Notes under the pieces: generated by a model
Databases searched by the model: none
The model's input: only the letters and a program-made list of their open reading frames with translations
What the model was told of the DNA's origin: nothing
Assembly (NCBI GenBank): GCA_963989245.1
Contig: OZ022341.1
Location: 59,616,531 to 59,680,530, forward strand
Origin: Nansenia antarctica
Taxonomy: Eukaryota > Chordata > Actinopteri > Argentiniformes > Microstomatidae
Direction of reading: 5' to 3'
Length of the DNA stretch: 64,000 nt
In this document: positions 53,576-63,120 of the stretch, piece after piece
Layout: each line of letters begins with the position of its first letter
How positions within the stretch are numbered: position 1 is the first letter of the stretch
Program-made: the position numbers and the translations under genes

Positions 53576-55857
53576 GTCTGAAATATTTATACTGCTCAAT
53601 ATGCTGAAAATATGCTATAAGGTGTACTTTTCTTACAACCCACCTTCTGTTGCCGTATCTGCTAAACAGATGCTAGTCCAACTTTTAACTGTGTCAACTG
53701 TCTACACAGAACATTACAATTCAGAACAACGGATTGTTTCAGTGGTATTGTGTATTATTGACTTAAATGTAATCTATGTGTGTGTTTTAATCTAAATGTT
53801 TTTCCCTTATTGTGTATGAATGTGTGTCACTTAATTGCTCAATCAATACTAATTATAGTTCAGGTCAACTTTAATTATTAAACTACAAAGGCTGTTCAAC
53901 ACAATTATCAAATTACAAAGGCAGGTCACGCTCTAAGTCTTTCTGATCCACAAACCCTTGATTTATCAATCCTCAGATAGAAACTGTTCTGCTATTCTTT
54001 AATCAAAAACTGTGAAAAAGAACTTAACTTGAAATAAAAAGATGTAAAACACGAATATTAATTACAACCTGTAAAGAAATCGATTTATTATTTGGAAGGA
54101 ATAAAATGATTAATTATTAATTACAATCTGTAAAGAAATCGACTTGTTATTTGAAAGGAATGCATAATTAATTAGACTTAGTCATTGACACTTCATTGAT
54201 GTAAACCTGTGAAAGAAAACGTTATCATTGGACTATTACAATCTGTCCACTAGATAATAAACATTACGTTCCAACATCTTATGTTCTAACAACAAGCAAC
54301 CGACTTGTCTTATCGTGTTCCGTCCACTAGATGGCGGCAAGTTCCTTCCATAGATCTGATAGGTTCAGATGGAATCTGATTCTGCAAGCAACCGAAAATG
54401 TCTTATCGTGTTGCTTCAGACCACCCTGCCGTGATCTTCAAGTCACAACCTATTATTTTCCACAATCCATAAACAACCCAACTGTCAAGCGAAAAGAATG
54501 AACGATTAGTTAGAATTATTCATTATATAATCATATACATTGATTTAAAACCTGTGGAATCAATCAATTGTTTTGTGAAAACAGAAAATGAATGATCTGA
54601 ATAATTAATTCAACCAATAAGCAATTAATTAAATCAACTAAAGTAATGTAATACTGAACAGTCATTCACAACATCAATCTATGCATCAACCTCCTAGATT
54701 CCTTCACCAACATTCTTTATTGCGGGGAAAGGTGAAAGGCAAGAAAGCAAAATGGAGGAAAAAAGAATCCGTGCTCAGAGACCCAGTCTCAGCTGGTCTA
54801 CGCCCCTCTCCGCGCATGCGCCCGCTTTTCACCAGACTTGCGAATGAAACTCAGCAAATATCCCCAAACTACTTTAAAATACCCCAACGATCGACCCACT
54901 ATCCTTATACCACTACAGTCTATGTGAAATGGATTCAACCTTATCCCATGAGATGAGCAATGCAATCGATCAAATTCAGCTTCCCTTGTAGTATAAAGGA
55001 TTTTCAGCTCTGTTGTGTGTTTTAGGGCGAAAAGCGCGTGTGTTTGAAATGAGACACGCAGAAAGGGAGGGGAGGGGCTCTACCCCACGGTTTTTCCTTG
55101 AAAAACCACGGTCTTTTTCACAACTTTTGTTTTCACAAACAAAGCACATTCACGACTCAGCAATATCAAAATTATCTTTCAATGTAGTTAAACTATTATT
55201 TACCAATTTACTCTCATTTTAATATTCCCTAATGCCTTTTTCCCACGGTCTCTCTCTCAAGAGGAATCTGAGCGCCTGCGGGCGTACAGCTCGTCTTGAC
55301 GGCGCTAAAGCAATTAGCTCCGCTCACTGCTCTGCTCTGCTCTGCTCACAATGGTCCTTTTGTCTTATCAAACAGGAATTCTCATTCCTTTTACATACAA
55401 TAACACAATTATCAGCTTCTCGCTAATTTATCACAAGATATCAGCCCACTGTGAGAACGTCTTCCACGCAGTATTCTACTGACAGCGCATTCGCAAAACG
55501 CGCACTGAAGCAATTCATTCTTTGCTCCACAACACACACACGATACTTCTACAATATCGTACAATTACACATTTATGTACAAATACAGATTTCTAAATCC
55601 GGCTCTTTAAATTCAATCCAATTGTAATTATCTTATATTTCTAACAGATACTCAACACCAATCTAAATTCTTTTGTTTATAGCTTAAGACCATTTATTAC
55701 AAAAGTACATCAAAGCTGGAAGTCTGAAGTCTGAAGTCTGGCAGAGAGAGAGAGACAGAGAGAGAGGGAGGGGGAGCAGAGAGAGGAGGAGGGGGAGCAG
55801 AAGTCAATGGGTTACAGGCACAGAGAGAGAGAGAGAAAGAGAGAGAGGGGGGGAAAT

Positions 55858-55869
55858 GGTACTTACCTC
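55858..55869 (-). promoter_or_regulatory. proviral major splice donor (candidate)
   Basis: GAG|GTAAGTACC on the minus strand, with the intron starting at 55866. It is a near-consensus donor about 100 bp into the leader, where the donor for env mRNA is expected. Confidence 0.7.
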
Positions 55870-55946
55870 CAGGCGCTGAGAGAAGTGAAGAGATGCAAAA
55901 ATTGACGGTCACTATAATCACTTATAAGCTATATATATTTACTCGT

Positions 55947-55961
55947 GGACTAGGCTCGCCA
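55947..55961 (-). promoter_or_regulatory. primer-binding site of the provirus, tRNA-Arg-like
   Basis: Four bases after the LTR the minus strand reads TGGCGAGCC then TAGTCC. The first nine bases match the reverse complement of a tRNA-Arg(ACG) 3' end (GGCTCG plus CCA); the match then breaks down. I recall that snakehead retrovirus, a fish retrovirus, also uses tRNA-Arg. The short match makes the assignment tentative. Confidence 0.45.
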
Positions 55962-55965
55962 TATA

Positions 55966-56574
55966 TTTCGTATATTTTGGTATCTGTTACTGCTAAAAAT
56001 GAAGAAGAGTTCTTGAGCAAATTTAAGACTTGTTTATTCAAAAAAGCAGGTTACACAGCATGGCCCCTCAATGGAGCTGGTGGTCCGAATCGGTCACAGG
56101 ATATGAAGTCAAAGATATGGATATGAAGAAAAAGAGATGGATATGAAGAAAAAGAGATGGATATGAAGAAAAAGAGAGAGAGCCAATCTGTGTACAGGAT
56201 TTTATACCCCCCCCTGTCACTGTCGCTGAGCCAATCAAAACAGAGTCCACGTCATTTTAATTTGGTCAGATACAAAGTTTGCCAGTGAGGTCATCCTGTA
56301 AATAGGATGTTATTCCATCCTAAGGATCCTTTGCTGTGTATTATCTGCCATACCTGAAGGCAGATAATGTACTCTGCATTGGTTTAATGCAATTCACCCT
56401 ATGGTCTAATACAATTCTAATGCAATTTATGCTATGGGCGTCTTGCTGGCTCGGGCCCTAATGCAATTATATCTTCCCATGATGATATTACAGCCTCTGC
56501 ACATGCTGGTCAAAAGGCCATTGTGTGTATTAGAGGGCCATTGCTATGGTTACAGAGCATGAAAATACACGACA
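55966..56574 (-). repeat. 5' LTR of the provirus
   Basis: Counterpart of the 3' LTR at 12,219 bp distance with no net indel. On the minus strand the TATA box is at about 56199-56209 and the poly(A) signal at about 56033-56038, leaving the GATATGAAGAAAAAGAG tandem units between them, that is, probably within the transcribed R region. Confidence 0.93.
56199..56209 (-). promoter_or_regulatory. TATA box of the proviral 5' LTR
   Basis: GTATAAAATCC on the minus strand downstream of a G-run. Transcription would be expected to start about 25-30 bp further, near 56170-56178. Confidence 0.7.
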
Positions 56575-56578
56575 GTAG

Positions 56579-56712
56579 GAACCTTTATTACTGCTTTTGT
56601 GGTACAGGGAAGATAATATTCAAACACATACATGTCCGTCCTCAATTTAAGCAAGTATTTAGATTGTCTGGTATTTACATCTTTAGTTGCTCTCCAAAGA
56701 GATCGTTTCATC
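56579..56712. other. flank between provirus and U2
   Basis: Host sequence on the far side of the provirus. It should be contiguous with 43746 before insertion. I recognise nothing in it. Confidence 0.5.
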
Positions 56713-57080
56713 CTCTATCAAATTATGTAAGTGTATTGTCCTTGTTTTTCAATGAAGGACTACAGTACATGTTAAATGGGGTGGCCGACCAGAAACCACA
56801 AAGATCAAAATGTTCTGAGCCTTGACTGTCTTACACTGATGTTAGCTAGCCATATTCTAGCTAGACACATTATTTAGACACATAGAAAGACAAACTAAAA
56901 CACTAAAACAGTCACATGAACAACTACAGGACAGTCTTGTCAGATACGGTAGCTAATCAGTTTCGTGTTTGTAAATATGTCGTGTTGCCATCTGTCAGTG
57001 GGTATCGTCATAACAAGGCAGTCCTCACCCTGCAATTACTAATGTGCGTGCGTATAATGTGTGGGTGTGCGTGTGCGTAC

Positions 57081-57115
<35 letters not shown>

Positions 57116-57298
57116 GGAGAGAGAGAATGTTTGTATTGAGTGAACAAGGGACTGTAAACGTTCATTACCAGTGTTTGCCAGGGGGGGGCAGCATGTGCTG
57201 TAGTTTGTGACACAGGCACAGGCAGAACAGATCAATGGAGATTTCTGCAGTGTGATGCAGACCAGGGGCCTCATTATAAAGCTTGCGTACGCACACTA
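56713..57298. repeat. duplicated segment U2 (copy of 39687-40236)
   Basis: Same orientation as U1 and highly similar. U2 continues at its right end into GGTGCGTAAGCAACTTTTCC, completing what looks like a short element that begins AGGGGCCTCATTATAAAGC, whereas U1 is cut there by a different sequence. Confidence 0.85.
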
Positions 57299-57645
57299 AG
57301 GTGCGTAAGCAACTTTTCCCGCAATTTGGGGATTTATAAAAACTGTGAGCACCTCTAGGCTACGCACACTGTGGTCCATGCATACGCATAGAAACTGGAG
57401 AAATGTCAACTGCGACTCCGCTGGCAGAAGGATGAAACAGGAGAAACGCTTTGAAATGGATACAATTTCCACCAACATAAATCGAAATATTACCTCACAT
57501 ATTATGCGAGTGCACACAAAGAATATACGTGCACACTGCACATATCTTATTCTCCCTTGTCCTGTACCCATCACAATGTAGCCTACATATATCTTTGTAT
57601 CATATAGATATTCATGCAAATATATTAACTTGTTATATTCATATT
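57299..57645. other. spacer between U2 and S2
   Basis: About 350 bp. The left part probably belongs to a short transposon (repeated GCGTACGCACACT-type motifs near 57285 and 57361). The rest is AT-rich without recognisable content. Confidence 0.5.
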
Positions 57646-57707
57646 CAGAGCTGCCAAGTCTCACGCAATCGCCGTGAGACTCTAGCATTTCAACCAGTTC
57701 TCACGCT

Positions 57708-57845
57708 TGTTACGTCTGTAGTTTTACGACAGTTTGGACTTTACTACAGTGCCGTATTACGTTATGTGTTACACACGTTGTTGAATAAATGGAGAGAAGC
57801 TCCGACCTGAAGCTCTGAGTTCTGCCTCCGTTATTGAACATAACA
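57708..57845 (+). repeat. 5' LTR of gypsy element 2
   Basis: A 138-bp LTR beginning TGTTACGTCTG and ending CATAACA. It contains AATAAA at 57784-57789. Confidence 0.92.
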
Positions 57846-57846
57846 T

Positions 57847-57861
57847 TGGCGACGAGGATGG
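57847..57861 (+). promoter_or_regulatory. primer-binding site complementary to tRNA-Ser(GCT), containing the gag ATG
   Basis: TGGCGACGAGGATGG lies one base after the LTR and is identical to the site in element 1. The ATG at 57858-57860 lies within it. Confidence 0.78.
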
Positions 57862-60158
57862 CTGATTGTTCTCTACCTCCACCCTCTCCTTTCCTAGCAG
57901 TCCCGGCAGAACCACCGATTCCGTGGAACCGCTGGATTTCCTCGTTCGAGACATATATCCTAGCCGCCGGCTTGGACGACATATCTGACAAGAGGAAATG
58001 TGCGCTGCTGCGTCACTGCCTAGGAGCAGAGGGTCAGCGCCTGTATGGAACTCTCGGCACCGCGGCGAGATACACAGACGCTGTGGAACTACTGAAGCAA
58101 CACTTCGCCCCTCCACAAAGCGCTCTTCTCCGCCGCGTCATATTCAAACGAAGACACCAACGTACAGGTGAGACAGTGACACAGTATGTGGCTGATCTGC
58201 GGGGTTTTGCGAGCTTATGCAAGTTCGGGATATTACAGAACGAAATGATAAGAGACCAACTCATCTTACACACGAACTGTGACAAGATTAGGGACAAACT
58301 GTTACTGGAAAATGATGAACTTACATTATCAGCAGCTTTGAACATAGCGGTCCAGGTGGAAACAGCCTTGGAATGTGCAGTTAGTTTTTCAGCCTCTCCC
58401 AGCTCACCGGCAGCAGGCGCGCACAGCCTACAGGTGCCCCTCCTCCACGTGAGTGCAGCCAGCGGCGGGGAGAGCGTTTTTATGGCCTCTCGGTCACGCG
58501 ACCAGCCACACCAGCCGTGTGGGAATTGCGGCTCTTCTGCACACAATTCAAGAGCTCAGACATGCCCAGCCCGTGGTAAAACCTGCTCCAATTGCGGGAG
58601 ACTAAACCACTTTCACAAGGTCTGCAGGTCTGCCCCAGCTAGAGCTTCCCAGTCACCTACCACAGTCATCCATAATGTCAGCTCAGGACGAGCGCCATTC
58701 AAAACATGCTCGTTGATGGTTGGTGATGTCACTCTGCCGCTCCTCCTAGACACTGGAGCCACAGTGTCCCTTGTGAACTTGACGACCTATACACAGTTCT
58801 TCTCCCATGTGCCCTTGGGGTTGCCCTCCACCACCCTGCGTGGCTATGCCAACTCTGAGATTGACATTGTGGGCTCTTTTCAGCTGCCTGTGAAGTACGG
58901 GGAGAGGACACTGCCGGCTTTCAGGTTCAATGTTGCACGCCACGGGACCAACCTGTTAGGCCTCGACCTGTTCAACGCCCTCGGTTTCACCCTGCTAGAC
59001 ACAGCTGGCTCAGAGATTCACACCGTTTCCATCCCCTGGCAGCAACAGTGGCCTGCGCTGTTCAGCGGTGTAGGCTGCCTCGACACTTTTGCCCACCAGC
59101 CTCTGTTAGATCCTACAGTGATGCCTGTTATACAGCCCCTCCGCCGCTCCCCCCTGGCTCTCCGCGATGACATCTCCTCTCAACTACAGAGCATGCTCGA
59201 TAGCGACATCATTGAGCAGGTGAATGCATCGCCTTGGATCTCCAACCTGGTGGTGGCGAAGAAGAAGTCTGGGGGGCTGCGCATCTGCGTGGATCTGAGA
59301 GCGGTAAACAAGGCCATCATCCCTGACAAATACCCCCTGCCAACGATAGAGGAGCTCACCGCCCAGTTCTACGGGTCCAGCGTGTTCTCTAAACTGGACC
59401 TCCGTCAGGGTTACCTCCAAGTGCCACTACACCCCGAGAGCCGCAACCTCACAGCGTTCATCACTCACAGAGGGGTTTTCCGCTACAAACGCATGGCTTT
59501 CGGTTTAAGCTCCGCCCCCAGCTGCTTCCAAAAGATCATGGCCTCCATCTTCGCTGGGATCCCAGGTGTGGCCATCTATCTTGATGACATCGTGGTTCAC
59601 GGGGCCACCGTCGAGAGCCACGACGAGCGTCTCCACAGTGTGTTCAGTGCATTGGCCAAGCATCACCTCACACTCAATGGTGAGAAGTGTGTATTCGCCG
59701 CCCCAGCCATTGACTTTGTGGGGTTCCACCTCTCAGCTGATGGCACGTACCCGCTGCACTCGAACACCGAGGCCATCCATCATGTCCCGGAGCCCACCAC
59801 AGCCGCTCAGGTGGCCTCCTTTCTAGGCATGACGGCGTACTACCTCCGTTTCCTGCCACAGTACTCGGCCACAACCACACCACTGCGGAAGCTGTTAAAG
59901 CATGACGAGCCCTGGCTCTGGACGTCTGCCTGCTCAGACGCCGTACGCCTCCTGAAGGCCCAACTCACCTCGCCACCGGTCCTGGCGCATTTCGACCTGG
60001 CCAGCCCCACTCTTGTCACGTGCGACGCCTCTGCCACAGCCATTGGTGCGGTGATGTCCCAGCTGCAAGGGGGGGTGGAGAGACCGATCGCCTTCGCCTC
60101 CCGTGCTCTCAGCCCCACGGAACAGAAGTACTCGGTGGGGGAGCCTCTGGGCATGTGA
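57858..60158 (+). CDS. gypsy element 2 Gag-protease-reverse transcriptase
   Basis: One open frame carries gag, protease, RT and the first part of RNase H without a frameshift between gag and pol. Gag has knuckles CGNCGSSAHNSRAQTC and CSNCGRLNHFHKVC (about 58519-58625). Protease has LLLDTGATVSLV (about 58741-58776), with the catalytic Asp intact. RT has LRICVDLRAVNKAI, FSKLDLRQGY and YLDDIVV (about 59578-59598). RNase H starts with CDASATAIGAV. The frame ends prematurely in RNase H at a TGA (60156-60158). The ATG at 57858 is preferred over upstream non-ATG codons. Confidence 0.92.
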   Translation: MADCSLPPPSPFLAVPAEPPIPWNRWISSFETYILAAGLDDISDKRKCALLRHCLGAEGQRLYGTLGTAARYTDAVELLKQHFAPPQSALLRRVIFKRRHQRTGETVTQYVADLRGFASLCKFGILQNEMIRDQLILHTNCDKIRDKLLLENDELTLSAALNIAVQVETALECAVSFSASPSSPAAGAHSLQVPLLHVSAASGGESVFMASRSRDQPHQPCGNCGSSAHNSRAQTCPARGKTCSNCGRLNHFHKVCRSAPARASQSPTTVIHNVSSGRAPFKTCSLMVGDVTLPLLLDTGATVSLVNLTTYTQFFSHVPLGLPSTTLRGYANSEIDIVGSFQLPVKYGERTLPAFRFNVARHGTNLLGLDLFNALGFTLLDTAGSEIHTVSIPWQQQWPALFSGVGCLDTFAHQPLLDPTVMPVIQPLRRSPLALRDDISSQLQSMLDSDIIEQVNASPWISNLVVAKKKSGGLRICVDLRAVNKAIIPDKYPLPTIEELTAQFYGSSVFSKLDLRQGYLQVPLHPESRNLTAFITHRGVFRYKRMAFGLSSAPSCFQKIMASIFAGIPGVAIYLDDIVVHGATVESHDERLHSVFSALAKHHLTLNGEKCVFAAPAIDFVGFHLSADGTYPLHSNTEAIHHVPEPTTAAQVASFLGMTAYYLRFLPQYSATTTPLRKLLKHDEPWLWTSACSDAVRLLKAQLTSPPVLAHFDLASPTLVTCDASATAIGAVMSQLQGGVERPIAFASRALSPTEQKYSVGEPLGM

Positions 60159-61780
60159 GCGCTGGCACATGTACCTCTATGGACGTCTATTCACACTGAG
60201 GACAGACCACCAGGCCCTCATCACCCTCCTGGCCACGTCTGGCACCGGTCACAAGCCACTCCGCCTCCGAGTTCACGCCAGGACGAGACAACGTGGTAGC
60301 CGACTTGCTATCACGCTCAATCCCCAGCCCACCCACAGCCCCAACCTTGACCCCCGGACTGGACCAGGCTGAGCATGACCTCGTCCAGCTCCTCCACACA
60401 CCCCTTCAGGAGACGGTGTCGCTGAAAGAGCTCCGGGATGCCTCAGCCGATGACCCCACCCTCTCTACACTCTCAACCTACATCACGCAGGGGTGGCCGG
60501 CAAGAGTACCTGACGAGCTACTCACTTACTCCAGGATAAGGGAGGAGTTGTCGGTTTGGAATGACACCTGTGTCGCTCGCGGGTTCTGCACTGTGGTCCC
60601 AGGTGTCCTTCGGGCGCGTATCCTTGCTATGGCGCACGAGGGTCACCTGGGCATAGTCAGGCTCAAACAGCGCTGTCGTGATGTTGTGTGGTGGCCAGGC
60701 ATCGACAGGGAACTCGAAACCCTGGTCAAGGATTGCACTGCCTGTCTCCTTAGTGGTAAGACCAGGGCTCCAGCTCCACCCCCGCCCATGCAGCCGTTGG
60801 ACTGGCCATCTCAGCCCTGGGAGCACCTGCAACTGGATATCTGCGGCGAGCTGCATGGGGTACCACATCACCAGCGTTTTCTCGTCGTGACCTACGACCT
60901 CCACTCTAAGTGGCCAGAGGTGACACCTGTGGGCTCGGTCACAGCAAAGGTGCTGATCGACATTCTCGCCGCTCTGTTTGCACGTTGGGGCCTGCCCAAG
61001 AGGATCACGACTGACAACGGTCCTCAAATGATTTCCCATGAACTGTCCTCCTATCTAGTGGGTAAAGGGATCCACCACATCCGCACAGCGTTCTACCACC
61101 CTGCTGCGAACGGGGGGGTGGAACGGCTGAACCAAACACTGAAAAATGGCATCAGGGCCCACCTGGCACAAGGGTGCACGCTCACCACCAGCCTCCTCCA
61201 GACGCTGTTGCATTATCGGGCCACGCGACACGCCACTACAGGAGTCTCCCCAGCCTCCCTCATGCTGGGGCGGGAGCTCCAGCTGCCTCTCGATAGGCTC
61301 CGCCCTACACTAGCTCAGCCCCCGGTCCATCCAGTTCAAGCCACAGTCACCAAACACCAGCGCTTGATGAAGGATCGTTTCGACAGGGCCAGACGTGCTA
61401 GGCCACCTGTCATTGCTGTGTCGGACTGGGTCAGGATCCGAAGACCTCATCGGGACAACAAACTCCAGTCGTTTTGGTCTGACCCTGTCCAGGTCAGCAA
61501 ACAGCTTGGCCCGGCCTCGTTTAGGCTCGCCGACGGCACTCGCTGGCATGCTACCCGCCTGCGTAAGGTGCAGCCTCCCCCTGGCCCAGCGCTGAGTGTG
61601 GCCTCTTCCACAGTCTTGCCAGCCGCACGGTTGGATGAAGCAGCAACCCCGGCCTACCAGGCTCAGCCCCAAGGCGTGGAGCCGCCACCAGTGGCTGTGG
61701 CTGCACCAGAGCCACGTCTGGTTCGAGCACGCAACAGGCCCGATCACTTGCGTGACTACGTGACTGAGTATCACACCTAG
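60159..61780 (+). pseudogene. gypsy element 2 RNase H end and integrase, frameshifted
   Basis: The protein continues in a second frame from about 60130 (ACERWHMYLYGRLFTLRTDH) and in a third from about 60270 (EFTPGRDNVVADLLSRS), implying two small deletions in RNase H. From there 60293-61780 is open and encodes a full integrase: the HHCC domain (HEGHLGIVRLKQRC ending DCTAC), the DDE core (LDICGE, TDNGPQM, NGGVERLNQ) and a C-terminal chromatin-reader-like tail ending RDYVTEYHT. RNase H damage probably makes the element non-autonomous. Confidence 0.85.
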
Positions 61781-61801
61781 GTTGTGTGAGGGGGGGGGAA
61801 A

Positions 61802-61893
61802 TGTTACGTCTGTAGTTTTACGACAGTTTGGACTTTACTACAGTGCCGTATTACCTTATGTGTTACACACGTTGTTGAATAAATGGAGAGAAG
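61802..61893 (+). repeat. 3' LTR of gypsy element 2 (first part)
   Basis: Begins TGTTACGTCTG like the 5' LTR. It is interrupted at GGAGAGAAG and resumes as CCTCCGTTATTGAACATAACA at 63127-63147. Confidence 0.9.
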
Positions 61894-63120
61894 CAGGGGC
61901 GGATTTAGGATCGTAGGAGATCCGGGGCTTAGCCCAGAGGGAGAATATAATGTGCGCGCAGAGGAAATTTTGCCTTCAACCTTCAACTTACCACCACCTT
62001 AAAGCGGACAAAAGGCACTGGAGAACACATATACATTCACACCCTTTAATGAAGCAAACTAATTGTGGTGGTTCTGGGCACAGAGGGAGGTCAGCACACG
62101 TAGCTCCCCCTGCCAGTCACCATCATTTATATTTGTATAGAATTACATAATTGATGGGCTGAGGCTAGTTATGTTACAGTATGTATATCAGGGCAGACTC
62201 TGTGCTCACCACTTATATTGTATTTAGAGTCTTGTCCTGTGTTATATGACGATATATTACATGTATTGTTGGCCTGTGTATAGTACTGTGAAATCAAATC
62301 CCCCCTGGGACATTAAACAAACTTAGTTAGTTAGCGTTACATCTTAGGATAGATTTGAGTCATGTTCTGTATACATACATACTACCATAAGGGCATACTT
62401 AATGTGGTTACTCCATGTTTACTAGCTGTAACATTAACGTTACATCATTCTTTTTCACTTGTTACTCAGTCAACCAGAGTGCAGATATCAAAGACTATCA
62501 GCCTGTTATTCACTTTATTTGTATAAAGTGAATAACCACTTCATTCCATCTGTTTTTCAAATAAAGTCCATTCCATTCCATTCCATTCCATTCCATAAGT
62601 ATTATCCTTTGTTTGATTTCTTACCATGTACCGTAACAGTACCTTGCTATGTTTCATTTTCATTATAACATAACGTTATGTTATGATAGCCAGCTAGCAT
62701 TAGCAAACCGGAAAAGTAGTGTCAGTGAGTCAGTCACCTTTCTAATAAGATTCACAAACCTGAAACATCATCTATGTCATCACTGCTGGTGATGTCATTG
62801 TTGTCAGCTGCTGATACGGCTGCTGCAACAGTTCTTGGCGCTTGTTTTGTTGAAAACAACTTTCGGATATCCATCCTTACACTTTTGCAAGTCAGGCACT
62901 GATTGAGATCACTTCTTCTTCAGGGCAGGGTAGGCTACGCAGTATGCAGGCTAATGTCGCGCAGCTGCTGCCTCTCTGTTGGACTCCGGTACTGCACGTT
63001 ACTCACGAGATTTTATTTTTATTTTTTATTTTTTATTTTTTATTTAAGTAAAACATTCGGGGCTTTTCAGAAAACATCCGGGGCTTGAGCCCCAGTAGCC
63101 ACCCCCTAGCGCCGCCCCTG
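61894..63120. mobile_element. hAT-like non-autonomous transposon in the gypsy 3' LTR (1.2 kb)
   Basis: The left end CAGGGGCGG is matched by the inverted right end CCGCCCCTG, with further partial complementarity around GGGGCTT...GCCCC. Flanks GAGAGAAG (61886-61893) and GAGAAGCC (63121-63128) share GAGAAG, consistent with an 8-bp duplication that lost one GA. It contains (ATTCC)n at about 62569-62597 and a TTTTTATT-rich run at about 63011-63045. No transposase frame is visible. Confidence 0.88.

Larger units (their letters stand above)
53576..55965 (-). other. 2.4-kb proviral leader
   Basis: This is unusually long for a retroviral leader, where several hundred bases are normal. It starts with a splice donor at 55866, then a GA/CT-rich tract (about 55740-55850) and AT-rich sequence. 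Only one minus-strand frame above 60 codons is seen (55921-55697, 74 codons, low complexity), so it looks non-coding. A possible acceptor directly precedes the gag ATG. Confidence 0.75.
43747..56574 (-). mobile_element. full-length endogenous retrovirus (provirus), gamma/epsilon-like
   Basis: In minus orientation the order is 5' LTR 55966-56574, primer-binding site, 2.4-kb leader with splice donor, gag, UAG, pol, env overlapping the pol end, polypurine tract, 3' LTR 43747-44355. A 4-bp target duplication GTAG flanks it (43743-43746 and 56575-56578), as in gammaretroviral integration. The two LTRs lie at a constant offset of 12,219 bp and I saw no difference between them by eye. All three main frames are open. 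Same-frame gag and pol separated by UAG, one Cys/His knuckle, a GPY motif in integrase and an Env with CWIC and CX6CC motifs place it near the gamma/epsilon retroviruses. Whether it is active cannot be told from sequence. Confidence 0.95.
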
